The notes: generated by a model from the letters alone, not told the origin. 64,000 nt of DNA from Haematococcus lacustris (GCA_030144725.1 JASKMD010000008.1:6265976-6329975), one strand, 5' to 3'. Positions 10,654 to 21,005 are shown, numbered from the stretch's first letter. Program-made: numbers and translations.

Positions 10654-12137
10654 ATGGTTGCTGTGGGCGATGTTCTTTCTTTCCCGCGCGGCCGACCTGA
10701 GACACCTGGAACACGCCAGCCGGGTCAGCATCTGGAAGCTGTGCTTCGCGGGTGAGCGTAGAGATGCCATTATACCTGTTGGCATGTACCCATATTTGCA
10801 GTGCCAACAAAACTCATTCAACAAGGAACGACATGTCGGCCTGTGGGTGGGCCTGTGGGTCTGTGGGTCCATATTTGCAGTGCCACGTTTCACAAATGCC
10901 TACCTTAACATTGAGCTGTGGCATCTCTTCTTCTCATGCCATGTTCGCTATTGTGTCACACAGGAAGCTGGACATAGAAACCCTTGTGGCCGACACAAGT
11001 ACCTGCTTAACGTTTGCTCAGGACGTTTGCTTCCCCTCACCTGGCCTTCACACCTCCCCAACCCTGCCTCCACCTCAACCCCACCGCCATGCAGCCATTG
11101 ACGTCGTCATGGAGTGCCGTGCATCAGCAGAGTCCAGTCATAGCCCATGCTGGGCTTCAGTAAGCCACCTACACACCGATCGAGGCAAGCGCAGTCACAC
11201 CCGGAGCCTGAGTGATCTGGAAACATCTGGCTGCAGCCAGGCCAGGCAGCGCCGCAGGTGTTCAGGGCGCAGCAGCCTAGGCGGACTGCCTGTAGCTGCA
11301 GGTGCCCAGGGCATCCTCTGGCCTGTGCTGCACTGCCCAGAGACAGCGGACTTCTTAGACAGCCACCCTTGCCCCCGTGGCCACCGCTACTTCGCCAACC
11401 AGCAGGGGCAGGTGGTCCTGGCCAGTGCCGCTCGTGTTCGCAGCCCAGCCAACCAAACACTGTTGCGCTGGGCCAAGCTAGCCGACCTGCCAGCCGACAG
11501 ACAACCCATCACTGACCTCATGCCCGACCTGCAAGTGCAGCAGGTGATGTCCGGCATCAACCCCTTCTCCATGTCGCCACCCTCCATCAACCCATGGTCC
11601 TACCCGGAGGCCTGGGCAGACCTAGCCCCTGTGCCCAGCCCCTCAGGCTCTGCCTCCCCCTCCCGCTGCAGCGCCTGCAGCCCTGCAACGCACAGCCTGC
11701 TCAGCAGCCTCTCGCCCACCAGCCCGCCCACCATCTGCGTGATCCCTGAGCCACAGACCCGCAGCCTGCCTCCAGAGCTTCTCGCCCTCAGCCGCCAGCA
11801 CCCAGACGAGGTCGCCGCCGCCGCCGCCCTGGCAGCTGCTGCGGCATCCCTGGCGGCTGCAGAGGCGGTGGCACAGCGGGGGGCTGCCTTCATCACCGCC
11901 TTCAATGAGCTCCCTCCCGACCATGCGGCGGCTGTGTCGGCCACCGCGGCCGGGGCACGTGCGTGTGTGATGGCAGCTGCTGCAGCGCCTGGGCCTCCTG
12001 CGGCAAAGTACTCCAGCCTCATCAGCAGCTTGCTGGCCCTGTTCAAGCGCACAGGGCCAGTGGCGGGGCAGGAGGACTCGGGCTGCTTGGGGCCTGCAGC
12101 GCCAGATGGCGATGGGTGGGAGCTGTGTGACGATTGA
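10654..12137 (+). CDS. Unrecognised Pro/Ala-rich protein
   Basis: Two exons, 10654-10751 and 10964-12137, give 423 residues with matched phase (exon 1 ends after two codon bases; exon 2 starts with G). The N-terminus is MVAVGDVLSFPRGRPE. The centre has a compact region with Cys, His and aromatic residues (about 140-200: LHCPETADFLDSHPCPRGHRYF). Next comes a Pro/Ser-rich stretch, then an alanine-rich, probably helical region at about 290-385 (PDEVAAAAALAAAAASLAAA). The acidic C-terminus ends GDGWELCDD. I do not recognise the family. No signal peptide or membrane segment is evident. Another frame of exon 1 is also open, but only this one starts with ATG and matches the downstream phase. Confidence 0.55.
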
Positions 12138-12928
12138 TTGGGTGAGTGAGGTGGGGATGAGAATGCTATGGTGAGGCAGGGATGGGGGCAGGGCAGGGGA
12201 GGGGATGTGGAATCTGGGAGGGGCATCTAAAGTAGGTGGTGGGAGCAGGCCACATGCCGGGCGGCAGCTCCTCCCTTAATGCACACTGCTTTAATGCCGG
12301 AGTAGCTTTCTTCTCTTCTCTTTCTTCTTCTGGGAGGGGCCGGGTCCAAGCTGAGTGCCAGGGAGCAGCCTAGATCCCGCCTCCCTTGTGGTGTAGGGCC
12401 TGCAGCAGGTGCAGTGGCATGTGTGGTTGCCCAGGCCGTCGCACGCATCATGGCCTGCCAGGTGTCTAGGAGTCCACCTGCCACCCCACCCCCCACACTA
12501 AAACTTGCCTGCTTGCCCCGCCCCTGATGGCCTGTGCCTCTCACATGTGACTGCAGCCATGCTAGGCAGGTGCGCACCGCATCAGAGAGGCGGGTGCTAA
12601 CCCATCAAATGTGCATGCTGGGAGCACCGTGCTGCAACCTTGGGCCTCAACAGTACATGAGGGACAGTGTCATTTTTCCAATGAAACAACATTGAAACTC
12701 TTTGAGATATCTTTCCTGGTGCTAATCTTCTAGCCACACCATCATCAGCATCATCATACTCACCATCATAATCGCCTTTCTATGACTTTGTGTTTCCCAT
12801 CACATTGCCTTTGCAGCTATGGTCCTTGGTCTTGGATGGTGCCTTGCATGCCAGCTCCTCTTCCGCACTGCCTGCCCGCTGCTTGCTGACCACCAAGCCT
12901 GCTCCCTGTGGCTGTCGCTGTTGCCCAG
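12138..12928. other. Intergenic; 3' UTR of gene 10654
   Basis: No supported exon. The first few hundred bases are presumably its 3' UTR. The remainder has simple GGGCAG-rich patches only. Confidence 0.3.
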
Positions 12929-13063
12929 GTGTGTGGAGCGCAGCGCCACCTCACCGCCCTACAGGCCGCAGCGCTAGGTTGGCCCAGCAGGCTGGCGACA
13001 CCCAGGCTGCTGACCCTGGACATTGCGATGGAGCGCTTGAGGCACCACAGGGAGGGCGAGTAG
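12929..13063 (+). CDS. Possible isolated terminal exon
   Basis: After a plausible acceptor (GTTGCCCAG at 12920-12928) there is an open frame of 44 codons to a TAG at 13061-13063. It has a leucine-rich, helix-like composition (LTALQAAALGWPSRL, then LLTLDIAMERLRHHREGE). No upstream partner exon could be established. It may be the last exon of an unrecognised gene or chance. Confidence 0.2.
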   Translation: MCGAQRHLTALQAAALGWPSRLATPRLLTLDIAMERLRHHREGE

Positions 13064-14105
13064 TCAGGTGGGCTGGGAGGATGCAAGCGCACCGCAGTGC
13101 ATGAGTGTGCGGAGGTTGCAATCCCAGGGGCCCATACCACCCCAGGGGGCCATACCACCTAAGGTGGCTACCACCCTTAGGTGGCTACCACAGAAGGGGC
13201 ACCCTGCTCCCTTTCTGCACCCTTGCTGGTGAGAGTGCAGTCTTTGTTCTTTCACTCCTCGCCGTCACCTGCATGCCGATGTTTAGAGCCCGCATGGTGT
13301 CAGGGTGAGGTGGTGGGTGGAGCAGCTCACCCTACTGCTAGTGGCCTCCTCACCGGCTAGAGCCACAGGCAGCGCTGCTCAGAACTGCAGGTTGCAAACA
13401 TTGGTTGAGTTTTACAGTTGGCGAGCAATGGGCAGTTGTTAGTTGTGTAGCGTGCATGTCAGTTCGTTGTGTGCATGGCAAGTTGCGCCCACGCGGGTAT
13501 TGGCTGTGGGTTGTTGGAGCAGGATTGGTGCATGGCGGTTATTGCAATAAGGCCTAAGCTGCAGCAAGTTCCAGCAAAGGATGAAGAAAAGACGAGATAC
13601 TGGCAGTTGCAACAGAAGGGGGGAAGAAGGAAGAGTAGGAAGGGGGGAAAGAAAGAAACAAAGGCTTCGCCCTCGCCGTTGGGTGTGCATCAAGGGAGGA
13701 GAGTAGCCCCCAGGCATGCCCTTGCTTCCCTCCCACCAGGAAAGAGGAGGGAGGGTGGAAGGAGTACGATGACTGCAGCTTTGCCTGTAGGGTAGCTTGG
13801 TGCAAAATGAGATGCTGGTGCAAGGAGGTAGCAAGGACTAGCTTCAAATGTCTGGCTGCCAGGTTCAGCTGCCATTGTGGGGCAGGATGGATGCATGTGC
13901 AGGGTGTGACGGCTGGTCAGGGTTTCAAAAGTTACATGTACAAACCTGGCAGTCCAATCATCGTGTACCTGAGTGTGGCAAGATGATTGGCTTGTTGTGG
14001 AACCGCTTGGGCTGCAACTTCACTTCCTTACACAACCCTGCGTGCTGCCTGCATCTTGATAGCAATGGCGCTGCTGGGAGTTTAAGTGGCACCACAGAAG
14101 GGGTG
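13064..14105. other. Intergenic with dispersed repeat R2
   Basis: Contains a purine-rich patch and about 100 bp at 13640-13750 that recurs in the same orientation in the ABCG gene at 35275-35375 (shared core TGTGCATCAAGGGAGGAGAG, with CAGG in place of CAAG in the second copy). Also two CCCAGGGG(G)CCATACCACC repeats at 13122-13160. No gene was recognised. Confidence 0.45.
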
Positions 14106-15487
14106 ATGTCTGTTGTCAATGTAACTGTTGCCAATGTAACTGTTGTCAATGTAAGTCGCGAGAGTGAGAGTCGTGAGAGTGGATAGAGTCTCGAAGTACC
14201 ATATACTACAGAGCGCGATGAAGGGCAAGAAGCGCAAGGGAGCGGATGAGCCCAAACAGCCCAATCCCAAGGTCCCCAAGCCAAAGCCCAAGGGACAGCC
14301 TGACACAGAGGGCTGGGTAGCGGCCTGGCTGACGACCGGGCGTTCCTGTTTGACCCAGCCACTCAGATGGGCATGGGGCTGGACTCTGGGGCCATCCAGG
14401 CAGTCAGCGCAGCTTCAGGGGTGTGGCGTGCAGATGGCCGCTTGCAAGGCTTCTACAGGTGCAAGCTGACCAGGAGCCAGGTGCAGCATGACAGCGGCCT
14501 GATCCAGGCTCGCCACAACACTCAGCGGTGGAATGAGAACGTCAAGCTCGAGCTGCAGCACCTGGCAGCAGCCACCCCAGCAGGCACCTCCCTGGTGGCC
14601 ATCCAGCGGCATGTGGCCGTCAGGCTGGCCACTCGGGATGCAGTGTGGGGGGAGTACCTGCATCCCAAGTGGGCTGAGCAGAAGATGAGGCTGCATGGTG
14701 CGCAGGAGAAGGTCCTGGAGCGCTACTTCAAGAAGGTGGGAGTGCCAAGGGTAGGGGGGGAGGGGCAGGACCAGAGGCTGATGACTGCCCCACATGTGAC
14801 CTGCTAGGTGCCATGTCCCCAGTTCTGCCAAGGATGTCATCTGCATTGTGTGCCTTGTATGCCATGCAGTTGGAGGAGGCAGCCAGCGTGTCCCAGCAGG
14901 AGTGGGGGACCCGCAAGCAGCTGGTGGTGTTCTTTGGCAACGCAGGCATTGGCACCCGGGGTGGGTGGGTGGCCAAGGCCGTGCTGCAGGCCTGCCGCAA
15001 GGTGGTGGAGAAGCCCAACAGCGGCAAGCCAACCGACAGGGTGTCAGGCAGGGTGGTGACAGCGGATGAGTTCTGCACCAGCAGGGTCAGCTCAATCTTG
15101 AACAGCCCCCAGCCCTGTGAGGAGGAGCTGGACAGCAGCAAGCCCACCAGGCCTGAGGACTGGAAGCCCAAGCCGGGTCAGGTGCAGAACCGCTTGTTGC
15201 GGTCAGCCTGGAGCAAGCGGTTTGAGGCGCCAGTGCGGGGGCTCATGTGGTGCCCTTGGCTGGCCCAGGCCACCCCTGGGGACCTTGGCAAGTGGGTGGA
15301 CAGGGACTGCAACGCAGCCCTCAACCTCCAGCGGGCAGGGGAGACCAAGTGGCGCCCACTGGAGCTGTGCAGGTGGCCACACCGAGGAAGACTTCCTGCC
15401 CAGGGCAAGGAGTACCCAGCATTGGGCTTCAAGAAGCTGCGAGACCGAGCTCCCAAGGCCACAGCCCAGCAGCCTGTAGCACAGTAG
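14106..15487 (+). pseudogene. Fanzor-like RNA-guided nuclease, frameshifted copy C
   Basis: Exons 14106-14150, 14212-14735 and 14870-15487. Exon 1 encodes repeats of V-x-N-V-T and ends at a perfect GTAAGT donor. Exon 2 starts SAMKGKKRKGADEPK, which is NLS-like. A frame change near 14320-14335 separates this N-terminus from the core. The core has RuvC-I as GLDSGAIQAVSAASG (Pro of DPG is Ser), RuvC-II as VTADEFCTSRVSS (Arg of the usual E-F-R-T-S is Cys) and RuvC-III as WVDRDCNAALNLQRAGE. The first zinc-ribbon CxxC is replaced by SSIL, while the partner half RGLMWCPWL remains. Known Fanzor and TnpB enzymes cut DNA guided by an RNA made from the element's own 3' end. This copy is probably dead because of the frameshift. 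Confidence 0.65.
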
Positions 15488-15683
15488 CATGTGTGCACCG
15501 CGCAATGCTGAAGCTGTTGCTTACATCAGAGCACGTGCTTTATGCTAACATAGGTTTCCCGGCCTTCGCAAGCGGGTTGGGGTAGTGAATCACGTATTGG
15601 TACCGGATGCTTGCTGCATGCAAACAGTTCGAATTACAGATAACACAGACCCTGCCCATAAATGGTAGGGGAATAATGTGCTG
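15488..15683 (+). ncRNA. Candidate Fanzor guide-RNA scaffold (3' tail of copy C)
   Basis: The roughly 195 bp after the stop codon are strongly conserved across all four subfamily-2 copies (9438-9632, here, 19022-19194 plus 20392-20420, and 52175-52369 on minus). This includes the copy that has lost almost all coding sequence. In characterised Fanzor and TnpB loci this position encodes the guide (omega) RNA, whose guide reads into the flank just past the element end. Function here is inferred from position and conservation only. Confidence 0.35.
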
Positions 15684-16119
15684 TCATGATAACACGATGT
15701 ATAACTGGGCAATAACACGATGGTTTGCACGGAGAGTGAGACGTCACAGAGACAGTTTGCACGCCACTTTGCACGCCGGCGTGCAAAACATTGAATAACC
15801 TAAAAAAGGGCCCGGTTATTTTGGGCTCTCAGTGGATGGGCGGGCAAGGCAGCGGCCGCAAGCGCAAGGCCAACGTAGAGACCAAGACAAGCACCACTCC
15901 AGACCAAACAAGGCGATGCGAGCAGCGGATGCGAGCAGCGGATGTGCATTATAGCGTCGCAATGCAGCGATGCGTTGCAGCGTTGCAATGGACCTATCAG
16001 CAGAGCAGGTACAATCAACAGGTCGTGCAACTCCGATTCAGCCTAATACGGTCAACCCAGATGAGGATTGCAATGCGCATTGCACCAACCCAGCACAGGT
16101 GCCAGCCTTGCTGCATGTG
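15684..16119. other. Unassigned spacer
   Basis: Contains short direct repeats (ATAACACGATG twice near 15690-15722; GCGATGCGAGCAGCGGATG-like repeats at 15913-15945). No gene was recognised. Confidence 0.35.
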
Positions 16120-17640
16120 CCCTGCTGCACGATCACCATCACCACCAGCTGGGGCAACTGCCCTACCACCACCCACCAGCAGCTGCAGCCAAGACACCAT
16201 CACCCCTCTTGCTACCACCACCACCACCACCACTAGCAGGGGCAGCTGCCCTACCACCACCTACCAGCAGCTGCAGCCATGACACCATCACACCTCATGC
16301 TGCCACCACCAGCCCTGCCCCACCCCTCCCAGCCCCGCCCCACCCCTCCCAGCCCAGCCCCACCCCTCCCAGCCCTGCCCTGCCCCTCCCAGCCCTGCCC
16401 TGCCCCTCCCCTCGCAGCCTTGCCCCACCCCTCCCAGCCTTGCCGCGCCCCTTCCCTCCCACCCCTGCCCCACCCCCTCCCAGCCCTGCCCTGCCCCTCC
16501 CCTCCCAGCCCTGCCCTACCCCTCCCAACCCTGCCCCTCCCCTCCCAGCCCTGCCCCACCCCCTCCCATCCCTGCCCCACCCCCTCCCAGCCCTGCCCTG
16601 CCCCTCCCCTCCCAGCCCTGCCCTACCCCTCCCAGCCCTGCCCTGCCCCTCCCCTCCCAGCCCTGCCCTACCCCTCCCAGCCTTGCCCTGCCCCACCCCT
16701 CCCAGCCTTGCCCTGCCCCTCTCCTCCCAGCCCTGCCCCACCCCCTCCCAGCCCTGCCCTGCCCTGCCCCACCAATCCCAGCCCTGCCCTGCCCCTCCCC
16801 TCCCAGCCCTGCCCCACCCCCTCCCAGCCCTGCCCTGCCCCTCCCCTCCCAGCCCTGCCCTACCCCTCCCAGCCTTGCCCTGCCCCACCCCCTCCCAGCC
16901 CTGCCCTGCCCTGCCCCTCCCCTCCCAGCCCTGCCCCACCAATCCCAGCCCTGCCCTGCCCCTCCCCTCCCAGCCCTGCCCCACCCCTCCCAGCCCTGCC
17001 CCACCCCCTCCCAGCCCAGCCCTGCCCCTCCCCTCCCAGCCATGCCCCACCCCTTCCCAGCCCTGCCCTGCCCCTCCCCTCCCAGCCATGCCCCACCCCC
17101 AACTAGCCATGCCCCTCCCCTCCCAGCCATGCCCTGCCCCTCCCAGCCCTGCCCCTCCCAGCCCTGCCCCACCCCCTTCCAACCAGGCCCAGCCCTGCCA
17201 CCACCACCACCACCACCACAACCACCCTGCTACCACCACCATCACCACCACCAGTAGGGGCAGCTGCCCTGCCACCACCTGCCAGCAGCTGTAGCCATGC
17301 CACTATACCCCTCTTGCTTCCACCACCACCACCAGCAGCAGAAGGGGCAGCTGCCCTGCCACCACCTACCAGCAGTTGTAGCCATGGCACCATCACCCCT
17401 CTTGCTGCCACCACCACCAGCAGCAGGGGCAGCTGCCCTGCCACCACCTGCCAGCAGTTGTAGCCATGCCACTATCACCCCTCTTGCTTCCACCACCACC
17501 ACCAGCAGCTGGGGCAGCTGCCCTGCCACAACCTACCAACAGATGTAGCCATGACACCATCACCCCTCCTGCTGCCACCACTACCAGTACCACCAGCAGG
17601 GGCAGCTGCCCTGCCACCACCCCTGTAGCCATGCCAGTTG
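16120..17640. repeat. Composite CT-rich minisatellite block
   Basis: Outer zones (16120-16290 and 17200-17640) are a degenerate unit of about 85 bp (82-88 bp between successive CAGCTGCCCT landmarks) with CCACCACCACC runs. The inner zone (16290-17190) is an almost pure C/T-strand array built from CCCAGCCCTGCCCTGCCCCTCCCCTC-like modules. Strand asymmetry is extreme. Long open frames on both strands (up to about 400 codons of Pro/Leu or Gly/Arg) follow from the base composition and are not genes. Confidence 0.9.
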
Positions 17641-18166
17641 TAGCCATGCCACCATCACCCCTCTTGCAAATAGCAAAGCCCTTCCAAGCACTTGTTTTCC
17701 TTGCAAGAGCAACATGTTGTCTGACAGCTGCGCATTGTGCTGCGTACGACTATTTGCTTCTTACAGGCCCCTGTCGACTTGTCAACCGTGTCCCCGAAAG
17801 TCTGTATCAACGAATAGAGTACAGTGGAATATGCCGGATGTAACCGAGTTTCAGTGTGCCTGTGTGCCATCGCTACCATCGGCAGGGCATCCCATCGGAA
17901 ACATCGCAACCAAGCCGAAGCGTCCGGGATGCGGCTTATAATGTGAGGAGGCTTACAGTGCCCATGTATCATGGCCGCATTCACAGCTGCTGCTCTCACA
18001 GGTTACGAGTGACCAGGCCGCAAACTCGGCCCCGATGTGAGCTGTGACGCCCATCCTACTCAGCGCAGCGCGCTGATGCCTGCCCTGCAAAGAACGGGCG
18101 TCAAAGCGTCAGGCGCAAACTCCCTCACTCCCCTCACACTCGGCCGCAAACCATCAGTATAACTAT
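17641..18166. other. Unassigned spacer
   Basis: No gene or repeat recognised between the minisatellite and the truncated Fanzor copy. Confidence 0.35.
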
Positions 18167-19021
18167 GGATGCAGTGTGGGGGGAGTACCTGCATCCCAAG
18201 TGGGCTGAGCAAAGGATGAGGCTGCATGGTGCGCAGGAGATGGTTCTGGAGCGCTACTTCAAGAAGGTGGGAGTGCCAAGGGTAGGGGGGGAGGGGCAGG
18301 ACCAGAGGCTGATGACTGCCCCACATGTGACCTGCTAGGTGCCCATGTCCCCAGTTCTGCCAAGGATGTCATCTGCATTGTGTGCCTTGTGTGCCATGCA
18401 GCTGAAGGAGGAGGCAGCCAGCGTGTCCCAGCAGGAGTGGGGGACCCGCAAGCAGCTGGTGGTGTTCTTTGGCAACGCAGGCATTGGCACCCGGGGTGGG
18501 TGGGTGGCCAAGGCCGTGCTGCAGGCCTGCCGCAAGGTGGTGGAGAAGCCCAACAGCGGCAAGCCAACCGACAGGGTGTCAGGCAGGGTGGTGACAGCGG
18601 ATGAGTTCTGCACCAGCAGGGTCAGCTCAATCTTGAACAGCCCCCAGCCCTGTGAGGAGGAGCTGGACAGCAGCAAGCCCACCAGGCCTGAGGACTGGAA
18701 GCCCAAGCCGGGTCAGGTGCAGAACCGCTTGTTGCGGTCAGCCTGGAGCAAGCGGTTTGAGGCGCCAGTGCGGGGGCTCATGTGGTGCCCTTGGCTGGCC
18801 CAGGCCACCCCTGGGGACCTTGGCAAATGGGTGGACAGGGACTGCAACGCAGCCCTCAACATCCAGCGGGCAGGGGAGAGCAAGTGGCGCCCACTGGAGC
18901 TGTGCAGGTGGCCACACCGAGAAATACTTCCTGCTTAGGGCAAGGAGTACCCAGCGTTTGGCTTCAAGAAGCTGCGAGACCGAGCCCCCAAGGCCACAGC
19001 CCAGCAGCCTGTAGCACAGTA
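18167..19021 (+). pseudogene. Fanzor-like nuclease, truncated copy C2
   Basis: Two exon remnants (to 18266, then from 18402) follow the same intron as copy C. RuvC-I is missing because of the 5' truncation. RuvC-II reads VTADEFCTSRVSS and RuvC-III WVDRDCNAALNIQRAGE. A C-to-T change turns the CAG of PAQGKEY into TAG at 18936-18938. The frame stays readable to the ancestral stop at 19019-19021. Shared with copy C but not with the 53-kb copy: DEFCTS instead of DEFRTS, so C and C2 share a recent ancestor. Confidence 0.65.
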
Positions 19022-19252
19022 GCATGTGTGCACCGCGCAATGCTGAAGCTGTTGCTTACATCAGAGCATGTGTTTCATGCCAACATAGGTTTCCTGGCCT
19101 TCGCAAGCGGGTTGGGGTAGTGAACCAGGTATTGGTACCGGATGCTTGCTGCATGCAAACAGTTCGAATTACAGATAACACAGACCCTGCCCATTGTAAC
19201 GGGACACGGTGCATTGGTTCTTACACTCGTGATATCTGCTGGGCTATCACAC

Positions 19253-19662
19253 ACCTACATGCAACTGGAAACGGATCACAAGGAGGTGAGGGGATGGCTA
19301 GGTCGGTGGCTAGGAGACACGTGTACAAGGAGCAGGCCAGCCATAAGGTGAACACCTACATGCAACTGGAAACGGATCACAAGGAGGTGAGGGGATGGCT
19401 AGGTCGGTGGCTAGGAGACACGTGTACAAGGAGCAGGACAGCCATGAGGTAAACACCTACATGCAACTGGAAACGGATCACAAGGAGGTGAGGGGATGGC
19501 TAGGTCGGTGGCTAGGAGACACGTGTACAAGGAGCAGGACAGCCATGAGGTAAACACCTACATGCAACTGGAAACGGATCACAAGGAGGTGAGGGGATGG
19601 CTAGGTCGGTGGCTAGGAGACACGTGTACAAGGAGCAGGACAGCCATGAGGTAAACACCTAC
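19253..19662. repeat. 101-bp tandem array inside the LTR element
   Basis: Four copies at a spacing of exactly 101 bp (starts 19253, 19354, 19455, 19556) and a partial fifth from 19657, with very few differences. The unit begins ACCTACATGCAACTGGAAAC. The array sits right after the truncated 5' LTR. As 101 is not a multiple of three, it cannot encode a repeated domain in one frame. Confidence 0.9.
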
Positions 19663-19969
19663 ATGCAGCTGGCACAAGAGTATAGGCTCATGTTGCACAT
19701 GTGTGGAAACATAGCAAGGCATGGCAGGGAAGTTGCTGAAGAAACATGCGCACAACGAACTAATCAGCCATGAGGGCAACACCTACATGCGGCTGATGCT
19801 GAGCTGTTGCAAAGCAGAAGGAAGAGGCAAGAAAATGACTAAGGCTTGCCTCAGCACTGAGCACTATGCAACCTGTACTTGGGAAGTCTTCAAAGGCTCT
19901 CGAGCTTGGAAGGACATGGGGCGAGCGGTCAAGAGCGAGGAAGAGGAGCTCCAGCTCCGGAGGCAGTGA
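19663..19969 (+). pseudogene. Decayed internal ORF of the LTR element
   Basis: Continues the tandem unit with a coding-like stretch (TYMQLAQEYRLMLHMCGNI, then RHGREVAEETC), a stop, and an overlapping 82-codon frame (19721-19969) ending KSEEEELQLRRQ. It may be a remnant of a gag-like frame, but no zinc knuckle or recognisable domain is visible. Confidence 0.25.
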
Positions 19970-20235
19970 ACTGCGAAGACTTGCGGCAGCATGGAGGGAT
20001 TGCGGCGTAGGCTGGCTCCAGCTGGCTGCTTGCTGAGACGGACGCCGCGGAAGGCAGAGGAGATGTGCAAGTCGACGAGCTTGCAGTACAAAAAGGTCTC
20101 GACGACGAGTAGTTAACTCCAGGCGTGTTGAGCAACACGGTTACGCTGAGAAGCGTGCCAAGAAGCACGCTGGTTCTTGCTGGTTCTGGCGGAGGCGGCC
20201 GAAAAGCGGCTGCCTCCCGATTGAGTAGGCATCAT

Positions 20236-20391
20236 TGTAACGGGACACGGTGCATTGGTTCTTACACTCGTGATATCTGCTGGTTCACTCCTCGAGTCCC
20301 GAGGAAAGCCCCTAATGCAACCTAAGTTGCTGACTAAACCTTATCCTCACTCTTATTCAAACACGGGGATCAGCCCTACTGATCCCCTACA
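20236..20391. repeat. 3' terminal repeat of the miniature LTR element
   Basis: Begins TGTAACGGGACACGG and ends CCCCTACA. Contains two hairpins: TCCTCG/CGAGGA near 20290-20306 and GGGGATCAG/CTGATCCCC at 20365-20387. The latter lies near the end and could act in 3' processing. Confidence 0.7.
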
Positions 20392-20425
20392 CCCATAATA
20401 GTAAGGGAATAATGTGCTGTCATGA

Positions 20426-21005
20426 TCAGGGCAATGGATAACTACTGTAAGGGCAATGGCCCAGCCGTTAGGCTTCGGCTTGCGTTTGTCCAGCTGCATC
20501 TGACAAGGGTGCTGGCCGTTCACTTATCATGACAGCATGCACATAAAGAGGTGCACACAACTCAACCACGAGAACTGCCTCATGTCCCTGCTTTCAAAAC
20601 CTACATCCTCATATTCTGAAATACACCTGCTGGGTAGGGTGTAATATCCGAAGTGAGCACGAGCTTCCACAGGCCTTCAAAAGCCCCAACCTCCTGCCAT
20701 CCATCAACATGCATAGTGCCACGGCGTTTCAGCGCTGATTCTACCGCAAGCGCGCAGTTGGGAGTGTCGACGTTTCATCCTTGGCGAAGGTAAGCCCTGT
20801 CAAGGCGCGTGGTGTAAGGCAGCGGAGGCTGGCGAGTGCTGTGATGGATGTATGGGCTAGATCTTTTGCAGTGCCCTCGTGACGCATGGCCTGACACGTG
20901 AAGCGCATTCCGTCGGTCCGTGCTGCAGTGTTGCCAGGACGCCCGACGCTACATCGGCCAGTTGTGAGAGCGCGCACAGGACCAAGCGGCGGCTTGGGTT
21001 CCACC
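20426..21005. other. Unassigned spacer
   Basis: No gene recognised. Confidence 0.35.

Larger units (their letters stand above)
14106..15683 (+). mobile_element. Fanzor-like element, subfamily 2, copy C
   Basis: Nearly full-length copy: a minisatellite-like first exon (14106-14150), nuclease exons and the conserved 3' tail ending GGGGAATAATGTGCTG. It aligns over most of its length with 52175-53740 (-) and, from 14637 onward, with 18167-19194. All of these keep the same 120-143 bp intron, so they were not copied from spliced mRNA. Confidence 0.75.
19195..20391. mobile_element. Miniature LTR retrotransposon-like element (TRIM-like)
   Basis: 1197-bp insertion bounded by TGTAAC...CTACA with an exact 5-bp target duplication CCCAT (19190-19194 and 20392-20396). 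The empty site is visible in the paralogous copy at 9607 (CTGCCCATAATAG). A full terminal repeat of 156 bp lies at 20236-20391. The 5' terminal repeat is reduced to 48 bp (19195-19242), identical to the first 48 bp of the 3' one. The interior holds a 101-bp tandem array and a short decayed reading frame, with no reverse transcriptase or integrase, so it is non-autonomous. Confidence 0.75.
18167..20425 (+). mobile_element. Fanzor-like element, subfamily 2, copy C2 (5'-truncated, interrupted)
   Basis: Starts abruptly at the position equivalent to 14637 of copy C and runs to the conserved 3' tail. The tail is split at 19194/20392 by a miniature LTR element and resumes with CCATAATAGTAAGGGAATAATGTGCTG. 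Truncation preceded or accompanied insertion of the copy; the LTR element came later. Confidence 0.75.

Noticed and set aside
16068..17294. Very long open frames (up to 408 codons) across the CT-rich block on both strands
   Set aside because: They exist because the repeat lacks T-A-rich codons; the peptides are pure Pro/Ser/Leu or Gly/Arg/Ala cycles in several frames at once.
19253..19662. Regular direct repeats as a possible CRISPR array
   Set aside because: The 101-bp units are contiguous, with no unique spacers, inside a eukaryotic LTR element.
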